Of a stretch of 64,000 bases of DNA, positions 44,726-52,556 are shown piece after piece. Source of the stretch: Corynebacterium sp. NML98-0116 (GTDB lineage Bacteria; Actinomycetota; Actinomycetes; Mycobacteriales; Mycobacteriaceae). A model generated the notes under the pieces. That model saw nothing but the letters and a program-made list of their open reading frames with translations, had not been told where the DNA came from and did no database searches. Where the stretch lies: contig NZ_CP017639.1 in assembly GCF_001767255.1 (NCBI RefSeq), positions 62,001 through 126,000 of the forward strand, read 5' to 3'. Numbering within the stretch: position 1 is the first letter of the stretch; each line of letters starts with the position of its first letter. The position numbers were made by a program, and so were the translations under genes.

Positions 44726-44918
44726 CGCCAAGGAGCCAGCGCAGTTCCGAAACACGCTCCCACACGGCGAATTCACGGGGTGTGAGATTGTAGTTGTCCG
44801 CACGCTCTTCAAACTCTTCGAACGAGTCCCCAGAAAGGGATTCGATCGACTTTTTGAGTTCAGCAAGCTCATGACGTGCAGCTTCTTTCGACAGATTTTC
44901 AACGAGCGGGGCGGTCAT
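44718..44918 (-). CDS. 66-aa helical protein coupled to the 238-aa gene
   Basis: The ATG at 44918 is preceded by AAAGGAG. The product reads MTAPLVENLSKEAARHELAE, then SLSGDSFEEFEERADNYNLT, and is mainly acidic helix with no membrane segment. An upstream ATG at 44942 is less likely. The short acidic protein ahead of, and overlapping, a larger gene has the layout of an antitoxin or adaptor, but no antitoxin family is recognised. Confidence 0.65.
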   Translation of the reverse strand: MTAPLVENLSKEAARHELAELKKSIESLSGDSFEEFEERADNYNLTPREFAVWERVSELRWLLGDD

Positions 44919-45088
44919 GATCGCTCCTTTCGAGTAGGGCAAGTGAAAATTGAAAATGAACTATATGCCTTTATCTTAACTTTGCAAAGGACAAACGGAT
45001 CCTGCCACCCCCAAACGATATGGAACAAACGTGCGATATGTTTCTGGATTTTCCTCGTGAATGCGATGCTGACCAAACTCCGTGAAAC

Positions 45089-45165
45089 CGGCACGATCGT
45101 GCCGAAACTGCCTCTTGCGCACCACTATTCCGCACAATATACTTCAAAACGGCACGATCGTGCCG
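45089..45165 (+). promoter_or_regulatory. Twin perfect operators upstream of the HipB-like gene
   Basis: The 16-bp perfect palindrome CGGCACGATCGTGCCG occurs twice, at 45089-45104 and 45150-45165, 61 bp apart centre to centre (about six helical turns), each followed by AAACT. They lie 52 bases and more ahead of the regulator start, a classic autoregulatory arrangement. Confidence 0.85.
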
Positions 45166-45216
45166 AAACTCCAAAAGGTCGAAACCCCTCCAGAATCACA
45201 ACACCGAAAGGCCCCC

Positions 45217-45441
45217 ATGTCCCCCACGCCCCGCAGTCTCGGCGAGCAGGCTCGCGAGCAACGCCGTGCCATGCGCCTGACGCAGGCGGACGTGGCCGAC
45301 CTGTCGATGGTGTCGGAACGGTTCATTCGAGAGTTTGAGCAGGGAAAACGTTCTGTCCGGCTGGATAAGGTTGAGGCCGTGCTGGCTGTGCTTGGCTTGG
45401 ATGTGGTGGCGGTACAGCACGTTCCGGAGGCACTCCGATAG
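45217..45441 (+). CDS. HipB-like XRE-family regulator without partner toxin
   Basis: The 74-aa protein reads MSPTPRSLGEQAREQRRAMR, then LTQADVADLSMVSERFIREFE, a compact XRE helix-turn-helix, and GKRSVRLDKVEAVLAVLGLDV. This is the HipB/antitoxin style used to block the end of a HipAB-type operon promoter. The ATG at 45217 follows GAAAGG. No hipA-like kinase gene is present on either side; the next gene is a permease. It may be a solitary autoregulator or the survivor of a lost toxin pair. Confidence 0.8.
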   Translation: MSPTPRSLGEQAREQRRAMRLTQADVADLSMVSERFIREFEQGKRSVRLDKVEAVLAVLGLDVVAVQHVPEALR

Positions 45442-45447
45442 CGAGGC

Positions 45448-45490
45448 GCAATTCTGTTCACAAAATCGCTAAGGACAGTTTTCGACACCT
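45448..45490 (+). terminator. 27-bp repeat copy 6, doubling as terminator of the HipB-like gene
   Basis: GCAATTCTGTTCACAAAATC is followed here by GCTAAGGACAGTTTTC. CTGTTC can pair with GGACAG ahead of TTTTC, making a short hairpin seven bases after the stop codon. Confidence 0.5.
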
Positions 45491-45593
45491 TCCGCCCAAG
45501 CTTCCGCGCAGCTGGCCGTCGATAAGTTAGCTCAATTTCATTCATCGGCTAAGGTGTGTGGGGTCACATTATTGTCGAGCGAGAGAGGATTTC

Positions 45594-46955
45594 ATGAGCG
45601 AGCGCGCCACGGACCCCGTACCTTTCAGCAGCGAGCACCAGGAGGTTGCCGCTGACGAGTTCGAGCTGGAGAACCTCACACCGGCGGACAAGCGCGAGAT
45701 CCGCCGTACGCGCCGAGCCCCGTCTCCGGACGGTAGTACCTGGTCGTGGGCGATTACGCTGTTCGGCACCGCCGTCGGCGCCGGAATCCTCTTCCTGCCT
45801 ATCGACGCCGGCTCCTTCGGCTTCTGGCCCCTCCTGCTTGCGACGATTCTGGTTGGACCAATGGTGTTTTTCTCGCATCGGATGTATTCGAGGATTGTGT
45901 CGGCGTCGCCGGTGAAGGGCCTGGACGTGCTGCAGGTCATCACTTCCCTGGCTGGGCGGAAGCGTGGCCTGGCCACGGCGCTGATGTATTGGCTCGCCAT
46001 CTACCCCATCGTGCTGATTTATGGCGTTTCGGTGACGAACACGATGGACAGTTTCATCGTGAACCAGATGGGCGGCCCGCACGTGGACCGTTGGCTGCTG
46101 GCCACGATTTGCGTCGGCGTGATGACGGGCGCCTACGCCCTCGGCAAGAAGGCGACGCTGTGGTTCGCGAATCTGCTGGTGTATCCGCTGATCGTGGCGC
46201 TCGCTGCCGTCTCCCTGTACTTGATTCCGTACTGGGATCTGGAGAGTTTCATGGCGTACAAGTCGGATGTGCCGCTGTGGAAGGCGATGCTGTTTGTGCT
46301 GCCTGTGCTGGTGTTTTCCTTTTCGCATATGGCGGCGGTGTCGCAGTCGGCGTTGGATGTGCAGAAGTCGCACGACGGTGATGTGGCCGGTACGGAGAAG
46401 GAGGTCTCCAAGATTGAGTTGATCACTTGTACGCTCCTGGTCAGCTTCACGATGTTCTTCGTCTGGTCCTGCACGCTCGCCCTCGGCGCGGATGGCATGG
46501 CCGCCGTGCGCGAGGAGAACATTCCGGTCCTTTCCTACTTCGCCAACACGACGAATGCCCCGTTCATGGCGGTGGTGACTCCGGTGGTCGCGCTGTGTGC
46601 GATTGCGTCGTCGTACTTCGGGCACATGCTTGGCACGGAGGAGGGCACGCAGTATTTGCTGCGCGCGGTCGCGCCGAAGGCTTCGGAGAAGTGGAATCCG
46701 CGTGCGGTCCGCGCGGGCATCTATCTCTTCGTCTTCGTATCGACGGTCGCTGTCGCCATCTTCAACCCGTCAATCCTGGATTTGATTTCGGTCGTCGGCG
46801 GTCTCTTCATTACTTTGCTGGTCTACATCGTGCCGATGCTCCTCTTCCGCCACGCGACCGCCTTCCGTCATTACGCCAACCAGCCGGAGGCGATCTTCGT
46901 GTTCGGCCTGGGCATCGTGATTATTTGCGTGACGGTCTGGCAGATGGTGGCGTAG
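45594..46955 (+). CDS. Amino-acid permease, HAAAP (SdaC/serine transporter) type
   Basis: The 453-aa protein has about 11 membrane helices. The first carries WSWAITLFGTAVGAGILFLPIDAGSFGFWPL, the diagnostic start of hydroxy/aromatic amino acid permeases; FSFSHMAAVSQSALDVQKSH near 240 matches the SdaC/TdcC group. Family members import serine or threonine by proton symport. The polar 45-residue N-terminal extension is cytoplasmic. The ATG at 45594 follows GAGAGGA; the upstream in-frame start at 45558 is weaker. Confidence 0.85.
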   Translation: MSERATDPVPFSSEHQEVAADEFELENLTPADKREIRRTRRAPSPDGSTWSWAITLFGTAVGAGILFLPIDAGSFGFWPLLLATILVGPMVFFSHRMYSRIVSASPVKGLDVLQVITSLAGRKRGLATALMYWLAIYPIVLIYGVSVTNTMDSFIVNQMGGPHVDRWLLATICVGVMTGAYALGKKATLWFANLLVYPLIVALAAVSLYLIPYWDLESFMAYKSDVPLWKAMLFVLPVLVFSFSHMAAVSQSALDVQKSHDGDVAGTEKEVSKIELITCTLLVSFTMFFVWSCTLALGADGMAAVREENIPVLSYFANTTNAPFMAVVTPVVALCAIASSYFGHMLGTEEGTQYLLRAVAPKASEKWNPRAVRAGIYLFVFVSTVAVAIFNPSILDLISVVGGLFITLLVYIVPMLLFRHATAFRHYANQPEAIFVFGLGIVIICVTVWQMVA

Positions 46956-46985
46956 TACGGCGGGTTGCACGTTTATGGTGTGGAT

Positions 46986-47006
46986 GTTACAGTTATAAGT
47001 GTAAAC
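46986..47006 (+). promoter_or_regulatory. Promoter and operator of the HTH/PIN pair
   Basis: GTTACA and TGTAAAC form an inverted repeat around TATAAG, a likely -10 box, 20 bases ahead of the GTG start of the antitoxin gene. This fits autorepression by the antitoxin. Confidence 0.55.
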
Positions 47007-47025
47007 CCTCTGGAGGTGAAGCGCT

Positions 47026-47436
47026 GTGACAACGAAAACTAATCCGGCAATTGAGGTCACTCAAGCTGTCGAGCAGCAGGCCAGCCAGGTCGTGGCTAAC
47101 CCCGAAACGTTTCATGATGCCGTGCGCGGTACGTTTCCACCTGCATTAGCCTCATTTATCGAGTCCATCTTGGCCAGGGTCGCGCGCGGAGAGAGCGTCG
47201 CGCTTTCCCGCCCCTCCGAGATACTCACCACCACTGAGGCCGCTGAGTATCTCGGGATCTCTCGGCCGACTCTGATGAAACGGATTCGAGAAGGCGAAAT
47301 CGATTACTTCAAAGCCGGGTCACACACGCGGCTTCGCAGGGAAGACGTCGTCGCATACTTGCAGCGGTGCCGTGCGCGCGCACGGCACGAGTTCGATGCG
47401 ATTCGAGAGCTCGATAATGAGATCGAAGGCCTGTGA
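47026..47436 (+). CDS. Excisionase/HTH-type antitoxin
   Basis: The 136-aa protein has a helical N-terminal part and then a winged-helix of the excisionase/AlpA type: LTTTEAAEYLGISRPTLMKRIREGEIDYFKAGSHTRLRREDVVAYL at about 68-113. The acidic tail (RELDNEIEGL) could contact the toxin. GTG start at 47026 with GGAGGTG upstream. Its stop overlaps the PIN gene start (GTGA), the standard layout of a type II toxin-antitoxin operon. Confidence 0.85.
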   Translation: MTTKTNPAIEVTQAVEQQASQVVANPETFHDAVRGTFPPALASFIESILARVARGESVALSRPSEILTTTEAAEYLGISRPTLMKRIREGEIDYFKAGSHTRLRREDVVAYLQRCRARARHEFDAIRELDNEIEGL

Positions 47437-48017
47437 GTATTCCAGTCCTTTTTGACGCTAACGTCTGGTACTTGCGCACTCTCACCGACTGGTGCTTCCT
47501 TCTCTTCCTGGGCTCTGATAAAGATGTCGAGCCACCATTCTTTCCAGTGTGGACCGAGGGTATTATCGCCGAAGCTCAGTATCATTTGCGCAGAAATAAC
47601 CCACACGCTCCCGAGGGTGCTATTTCAAAACGCTTCAAGCGAATTCGCGGTGCGGTGGCGGAATGGGAAATCTCCGGTTTTGCTGTTGGCAAGTATGGGT
47701 ACGCGGACATTCATGATCATCACGTTCTCAGCGCTGCCGTGGCTGGCAACGTCCAGTACGTCGTCACCAGCGACAGGGGACTCGTTGACTATGTTGGCTC
47801 ACAGCAGTTTCTGTTTGACGTGGTGACTCCGGATGATTTCTTTTGCCACATTTTTGAGGCGTTCCCAGGGCTTTGTAAGAGGGTGGCGCAGGAAAACGAG
47901 GCTTATTGGGAGAAGGTGAAGGGCATCAAAGCGGCGGACCGGCCGATAACTGCTGTAATGCTAGAGCGCTCGGGCTGTCCGAATTTCGCAACGGTTATTG
48001 ATTACGTTTTAAGATAG
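47433..48017 (+). CDS. PIN-domain toxin (VapC-like ribonuclease)
   Basis: The 194-aa protein begins MSIPVLFDANVWYLRTLTDW with the first catalytic Asp of PIN domains in FDAN. Further acidic residues come in the IHDHHVLSAAVAGNVQYVVTSDRGLVDY segment at about 93-120, where D/H-D and TSDRG match the second and third PIN acidic sites. A C-terminal helical tail of about 60 residues is extra. PIN toxins cut tRNA or mRNA. It is coupled to the HTH antitoxin by GTGA. Confidence 0.85.
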   Translation: MSIPVLFDANVWYLRTLTDWCFLLFLGSDKDVEPPFFPVWTEGIIAEAQYHLRRNNPHAPEGAISKRFKRIRGAVAEWEISGFAVGKYGYADIHDHHVLSAAVAGNVQYVVTSDRGLVDYVGSQQFLFDVVTPDDFFCHIFEAFPGLCKRVAQENEAYWEKVKGIKAADRPITAVMLERSGCPNFATVIDYVLR

Positions 48018-48108
48018 TGGGCACGGTCGGTGCCGTGCAGCAAATTCCATTGTGGACTGTTTGCGACCTGGACGTTTCAGAATCGCTCCTCCACCCCGGT
48101 AGGTAAAA

Positions 48109-48240
48109 CCCCAGGTAATTCTTTTTAGGACCATTTTAAGGCTCTGAAAGATATCGGAAAGATATCACGCGCCGAGAAGTGGCAATTCTGGCCGTTTGTG
48201 CAGGTCAGAGAATTGTTTCGATATCTTTCTATCTCTTTCT
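48109..48240 (+). repeat. 132-bp repeat bracketing AlbA_2 gene 1, downstream copy
   Basis: Begins CCCCAGGTAATTCTTTT, contains GAAAGATATCGGAAAGATAT at offset 37, TTTGTGCAGGTCAG, and ends with CGATATCTTTCTAT. It is a direct repeat of 49990-50121 with equal length. It abuts the stop codon of the enclosed gene. Confidence 0.88.
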
Positions 48241-49972
48241 ACGCCCGAATCCAACGGGTGCCGCGGCCTCGCGGAGGACCATCCGGGTCGATCTTCGCGC
48301 GCCCGAGGCTGCGCAAGTGTCGAAGGATCCGGCCTGCTTCGGCGACGCTGACACCGGTCTGGTCGGCGATGTCGGCGGATTGGAGTGCGGCACCGTCGTG
48401 GAGTTTGGCCTCGATCCATTCCTGGACGCTCACGGTGGCCAGGTCGCCGGGTTGTCCCAGGTTAAGGAGTTTCCGGGCTTCACCGCTGAGGGTCCACTCG
48501 TCGGCGTCGGTGACGGGGTCGAGAAGGCCGCGGGCGACGAGGTCGTCCATAAGCTCATGTACCTCAAGGGTAGTGAGCTGGGTTTTCTGTGCAGCCGTTG
48601 TTGCTGTAATGAGCGGCGCGGAGTTGAGGTGCCAGAGCACAATCAGTGCCGCAACACTATCGACGACCTCCTCGCCGAAACGCTCCGAAAGCTTCCGCAA
48701 GCCCTTGATGAAGTTGGTATCTGGCTGCTGCGCTGCTAGCACCACCTGCACATTTGCCTCGGTCGCGGTTACCTCCGGGGCGCTGCGGCCGGTGCGGATC
48801 ATGGTGGTCCACATGCGGTCGAAACCGCGCGAGCTTTCCTCTGCGAGGCCGAGCGTGCGCATCGCTGCCATGAGTCGATTGTTCCGTGGCACTGAGGGCG
48901 TCGATAGCAATGTATCAACCGTTACGCCTGGTGGGAGAGGTCCCGGAGAAGTGATCTTGAGCGTGCGGTTCGTTTGCTCGACCACTACTGGGCCGGGCAG
49001 GCGCCAGTCGCGGTGAATGAATGCGTTCGAGACGGCCTCGTCGACTGCCTGCGACGGGAACCTACTGATGGCGACTTCCTCACCATCTGCAAACTGCACG
49101 CGCTCAATCTCGCGGTCACCATTTTCCGCAATCAGACGTCGCAGGCGTGGCAACGCCAGCAGCAGAGGGTCTGAAATGAGCGTGGCCTGCGGTTCTTGCC
49201 CTGGGATGCTGCGCCACAGGTGGCGGACCACCACGTCTGTCGGGTTTGGTTGGGCGAGGAGGATTTCGGCGGCGCGCTTGAGTTGGCCGTCGTCACGCAT
49301 GAGCCCGAGCTCTCGAAGCAGGCCAGTGGTGGTCTGCGGGACTGCCGCGTCTGAGCCCCGCGAGCGGCGATGCTCCCGCAGCATCCGCCGAGCCTCCTCG
49401 ATGACGGGAAGTTGCAGGTCATCGACAGTGATATCGGCTGGGTCGTTCGAATAGTCAGGGTCTCGCCGCGCGGCATCAATCGCTCGGCGTAGCTCCTCTG
49501 TCATCGGCTGGCACGAGAACTGCGAGTCCGCCGTCCGCCTTTTCGCCGCACCATCACCCCGCGTGTACAGCGCACGAGCTTCCGGCACGTGAATCACTAC
49601 AAGCCGAGCACCCCACGCATACACCGCTGTGACCTGCACATTCATGTTCGGCTTCGTGCCATTGAAGATTCTGCGGGCAATGTCCTCCTCGCCCAGCTCA
49701 GTGCCAGTGAATGCGCCCGCGCCGGGAGTCCGGTCCGCAACGCCGACAACAATGTGCCCCGTCGCCGCCTCGCTGTTGGCCATACAAATAGCCTCATTCA
49801 ACAGCTTCTCGACGAGCTTCGCCCTCCCGCCCTTCCCCTCACGAGCAGTGGGATCCTCCTTGAATTCCAAAATCAGCGACTCTTGCGAGTCCGCCGTCGC
49901 TCCATCATGAATCGCCTCCAGCGCTAAACGAACATACGAGGGGAGCGCGTCCCAAGCTGATTCCGTGACCAT
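48239..49972 (-). CDS. AlbA_2 (Schlafen-like) plus HATPase_c_4 putative regulator 1
   Basis: The 577-aa protein has an AlbA_2/Schlafen core at about 25-150 (ESLILEFKEDPTAREGKGG, LNEAICMANSEAATGHIVVGVADR, LVVIHVPEA). A central region of the GHKL-like HATPase_c_4 type follows: AVDEAVSNAFIHRDW at about 297-311, KITSPGPLPPGV at about 325 and ESSRGFDRMWTTM near 361. The C-terminal winged helix (ADIADQTGVSVAEAGRILRHL) completes it. Such proteins are annotated as ATP-dependent DNA-binding regulators. A TACAAT box seven bases ahead of the ATG suggests a leaderless transcript. Direct 132-bp repeats flank the gene on both sides. Confidence 0.82.
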   Translation of the reverse strand: MVTESAWDALPSYVRLALEAIHDGATADSQESLILEFKEDPTAREGKGGRAKLVEKLLNEAICMANSEAATGHIVVGVADRTPGAGAFTGTELGEEDIARRIFNGTKPNMNVQVTAVYAWGARLVVIHVPEARALYTRGDGAAKRRTADSQFSCQPMTEELRRAIDAARRDPDYSNDPADITVDDLQLPVIEEARRMLREHRRSRGSDAAVPQTTTGLLRELGLMRDDGQLKRAAEILLAQPNPTDVVVRHLWRSIPGQEPQATLISDPLLLALPRLRRLIAENGDREIERVQFADGEEVAISRFPSQAVDEAVSNAFIHRDWRLPGPVVVEQTNRTLKITSPGPLPPGVTVDTLLSTPSVPRNNRLMAAMRTLGLAEESSRGFDRMWTTMIRTGRSAPEVTATEANVQVVLAAQQPDTNFIKGLRKLSERFGEEVVDSVAALIVLWHLNSAPLITATTAAQKTQLTTLEVHELMDDLVARGLLDPVTDADEWTLSGEARKLLNLGQPGDLATVSVQEWIEAKLHDGAALQSADIADQTGVSVAEAGRILRHLRSLGRAKIDPDGPPRGRGTRWIRA

Positions 49973-49989
49973 GTGGCAGATTGTACATT

Positions 49990-50121
49990 CCCCAGGTAAT
50001 TCTTTTCGGAGCCAATTTTGGGAGTTGAAAGATATCGGAAAGATATAGGGAGCCTGGAAGCCTCGCCGAAATGTTATTTGTGCAGGTCAGCAATTTGTTT
50101 CGATATCTTTCTATATCTTTC
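49990..50121 (+). repeat. 132-bp repeat bracketing AlbA_2 gene 1, upstream copy
   Basis: Partner of 48109-48240 in the same orientation. The GATATC-based boxes form an internal inverted repeat (GAAAGATAT...ATATCTTTC). It covers the region just upstream of the gene's promoter, so it can act as an operator. Confidence 0.88.
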
Positions 50122-50254
50122 GGTGTGAGGGCGCCGGGTGCACCAAATTCCACCTCGCGCAATCAGCGACCTGGCCTTTTACCCTCCAGCCCCGCCAAAA
50201 ACCCGGGTTCTGGTGCACAGCTAATTGCTAGAAACCCTTTCGCCAGCGGAGCCA

Positions 50255-50333
50255 GTGCCAAAGGACGCACCCGAAAATTCACGACCTGGGAAAACAGCCG
50301 TTTCCAAAACCGAAATTGCGTCCTTTGGCACTC
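50255..50333 (+). repeat. 79-bp palindromic intergenic element, copy 3
   Basis: Ends GTGCCAAAGGACGCA and TTGCGTCCTTTGGCACTC, core with ACGACCTGGGAAAA, same length as the two other copies. The associated TTTGGTGCA motif lies nearby on both strands (50130-50220). Confidence 0.85.
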
Positions 50334-50343
50334 GCTCCCTGTG

Positions 50344-50398
50344 ACCAAGCCACCAGCAAGCCACCAACAAGCCACCAACCTGCCACCAACCCGTCGTG
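50344..50398 (+). repeat. Short tandem repeat ahead of ddh
   Basis: Four imperfect units of AAGCCACCAAC in a row, about 105 bases upstream of the ddh start. Possible -10 TAAAGT lies at 50426-50431. The remainder of 50122-50503 is non-coding. Confidence 0.6.
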
Positions 50399-50503
50399 CG
50401 CATTCCCTCACAACCGATGTGCGAGTAAAGTAGGCCCGTAATTTATGGGCAAACAGCCCAGAAGCCACGAGCCCAAAGGGCCACGAGGAAAGGGAGGCGC
50501 ATT

Positions 50504-51460
50504 ATGCGTGTTGGCATTGTCGGCTATGGAAACTTGGGCAAGAGCGTGGAGCAGCTGGTGAAGCTGCAGCCGGATATGGAGTTGTCGGCGATCTTCTCGC
50601 GCCGCAGCAAGCTGGACACGGACACCCGCGTGTTGCCGGTGGCGGAGTTTGGCCAGTACAAGGACGAGATTGACGTCGCGATTCTGTGCCTGGGTTCGGC
50701 GACGGATATTCCGGAGCAGGCGCCGGAGTTTGCGAAGTACGTGCCTACCGTGGACACCTACGATAACCACCGTGACATCCCACGTCATCGCAAGGCGATG
50801 GACGAGGTCGCGCGCGAGCACAACACGGTGTCCATCGTTTCCACTGGTTGGGACCCGGGCATGTTCTCGTTGAACCGCGCGATGGCGGAGGCAATTCTGC
50901 CGAATGCGCAGCAGCACACGTTCTGGGGCCCGGGCTTGTCGCAGGGTCACTCGGATGCGGTGCGCAGGATTGAGGGCGTCGCGAAGGGTGTGCAGTACAC
51001 GATCCCAGCGCCGGATGCGTTGGATCGCGCGCGCCGCGGCGAGACCGAGGGTCTCGACGGCAAGTCCGCCCACAAGCGCGTCGTTTACATCGTGCCGGAG
51101 GATGGCGCCGACACCGCCGCCATCGAGCACACCATCCGCACGATGCCGGACTACTTCGTCGGCTACGAGGTAGAGGTCAACTTTATTGACGACGCCACCT
51201 TCGTCCGCGAGCATTCCGGCATGCCGCACGGCGGTCACGTGATCACCACTGGTGGCGTCGGCGAGAACCACCAGCTTGTCGAGTACACCCTGGAACTCTC
51301 CAGCAACCCCGACTTCACCGGCGCCGTCGCCGTCGCGTACGCGCGCGCGGCTGCCCGCCTCGCGGAGGATGGCAAGTCGGGCGCGTTCACGGTGTTGGAG
51401 GTCCCGCCGTACCTGCTCTCCCCGGTCGCTCTCGACGACCTGATCGCCCGCGACGTCTAA
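50504..51460 (+). CDS. ddh: meso-Diaminopimelate D-dehydrogenase
   Basis: The 318-aa NADPH enzyme converts tetrahydrodipicolinate, ammonia and NADPH directly to meso-diaminopimelate, the one-step branch of lysine and peptidoglycan synthesis typical of corynebacteria. Visible marks are the Rossmann start MRVGIVGYGNLGKSVEQL, the conserved CLGSATDIPEQAP near 66-78, TVDTYDNHRDIPRHR, VSTGWDPGMFSLNR, FWGPGLSQGHSDA and, at the C-terminus, FTVLEVPPYLLSP. Length equals that of the C. glutamicum enzyme within two residues. The ATG at 50504 follows AGGGAGG. A strong terminator at 51496-51539 closes the unit. Confidence 0.97.
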   Translation: MRVGIVGYGNLGKSVEQLVKLQPDMELSAIFSRRSKLDTDTRVLPVAEFGQYKDEIDVAILCLGSATDIPEQAPEFAKYVPTVDTYDNHRDIPRHRKAMDEVAREHNTVSIVSTGWDPGMFSLNRAMAEAILPNAQQHTFWGPGLSQGHSDAVRRIEGVAKGVQYTIPAPDALDRARRGETEGLDGKSAHKRVVYIVPEDGADTAAIEHTIRTMPDYFVGYEVEVNFIDDATFVREHSGMPHGGHVITTGGVGENHQLVEYTLELSSNPDFTGAVAVAYARAAARLAEDGKSGAFTVLEVPPYLLSPVALDDLIARDV

Positions 51461-51495
51461 CTCACGGGTAGAAGGTGCCGCAAAAGGCCCTTAGA

Positions 51496-51539
51496 GATTT
51501 TGTGAACAGATTTGCACATGCAGATCTGTTCACATTTTT
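51496..51539 (+). terminator. ddh terminator, built from an inverted copy of the 27-bp repeat
   Basis: TGTGAACAGAT (51501-51511) and ATCTGTTCACA (51524-51534) pair perfectly and are followed by TTTTTC. The left arm with its flank GATTTTGTGAACAGATTTGC is the reverse complement of the 27-bp repeat core with one change, so this is the only minus-orientation member of that family. Confidence 0.85.
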
Positions 51540-51589
51540 CTGACTCTTCTGGCTACACTTCCTGGAAGTGGCATTTTCAGGAGGCCCCT

Positions 51590-52387
51590 GTGAAGAAGTT
51601 CATTGCCCTGTTTATCGCGTTCGTGCTCGCAGTTCTTGTAGCGCCGAGTGCTTCGGCGATCTCCGTGCGTGGCGACGCCGCTTCGCCCCGATCCGCAGTT
51701 GCTGTGGTGCATGCGGGTGGGGGAGTGGAGGCGTCGAGAAATGGGTGGGAGGCGCGGCCGGCGCTGAGCCTGAGCAAGCTCTACCTGGGCTATTGGGTGC
51801 TGTACCACGGGGCGCCGCGGCATAAGGCGATGGTGGAGGAGATGGTGCGCACCTCGAGCGATGGCATCGCGAGCGTTCTCGATGCGGCGTACCCGCAGGC
51901 CATTGATGCGATCGCGCGCGACTTCAAACTGAGTGCCACTCAACGGCGTGGCAATTGGGGATTGGCGAGTACGTCGGCGGTGGACGTCGCGAGGTTTGTG
52001 CAGGCCATCAGGCACGATCCGGTAGCTGCGCCACTGCTGCGTGGCATGGCGCACGCGGCACCCGTCGCCGCGGATGGCTTCCCGCAGAACTACGGCACCT
52101 CGAGACTGCCCGGTGTGCAGGGCACGAAGTTCGGCTGGGCCGACGACCGGCGCAGCTCCACCGCGACGGTTAGTTACGGTGCCGGGTTCGCGGTCGCGGT
52201 GCTCACGTACGGTGATGTGCATGCGAACACGGTCGATGCGCAGCGTGCCGTCGATACCTCGGTGATGCCGGGGCCGAGCGGTGGCCGACGAGTTGTTGAT
52301 ATGTTGCCGCCGCAGACGCCGAACGAGATCAGGAACCTGGTTCCGAAGCATTGGGAGGTCCCGGCGGGCTCGTCGGTGCCGTGGTAA
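51590..52387 (+). CDS. Secreted serine-hydrolase-like (beta-lactamase fold) protein
   Basis: GTG at 51590 with AGGAGG just upstream gives a 265-aa protein. The signal peptide is VKKFIALFIAFVLAVLVAPS with cleavage after ASA. The segment LSLSKLYLGYWVLYHG near 63-78 has the S-x-x-K arrangement of DD-peptidase/beta-lactamase enzymes; later GTKFGWADD near 182 could be the K-T/S-G-type motif in altered form. The protein is likely exported and may act on the cell wall, or be an inactive homologue. An extended -10 GGCTACACT lies at 51551-51559. Confidence 0.7.
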   Translation: MKKFIALFIAFVLAVLVAPSASAISVRGDAASPRSAVAVVHAGGGVEASRNGWEARPALSLSKLYLGYWVLYHGAPRHKAMVEEMVRTSSDGIASVLDAAYPQAIDAIARDFKLSATQRRGNWGLASTSAVDVARFVQAIRHDPVAAPLLRGMAHAAPVAADGFPQNYGTSRLPGVQGTKFGWADDRRSSTATVSYGAGFAVAVLTYGDVHANTVDAQRAVDTSVMPGPSGGRRVVDMLPPQTPNEIRNLVPKHWEVPAGSSVPW

Positions 52388-52425
52388 GGCGAGGTCCTGA
52401 CCAGCCATTACGAGAATAGAGGGGG

Positions 52426-52472
52426 CTAATCGTCCAAGGTTTCGACGTTTCAGGAAAACCTTGGGAGATTAG
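52426..52472. repeat. 47-bp palindrome bracketing AlbA_2 gene 2, downstream copy
   Basis: CTAATCGTCCAAGGTTTC and its inverted partner (AAACCTTGG-GA-GATTAG) surround CGTTTCAGG. It matches 54314-54360 at 39 of 47 positions. Confidence 0.88.
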
Positions 52473-52480
52473 GGGCAGGC

Positions 52481-52507
52481 GCAATTCTGTTCACAAAATC
52501 CCGAGCA
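52481..52507 (+). repeat. 27-bp module-edge repeat, copy 7
   Basis: GCAATTCTGTTCACAAAATC followed by CCGAGCA; shares the right flank (GCAA-CTT...CACACCTTCC) with copy 8 at 60658. Confidence 0.88.
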
Positions 52508-52556
52508 AACTTGGCAACACACCTTCCACCCCGGAACCCCGAAACCCGCACCACTA

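Noticed and set aside
50344..50398. CRISPR-like array
   Set aside because: Units are only about 11 bp and contiguous, without spacers or cas genes.
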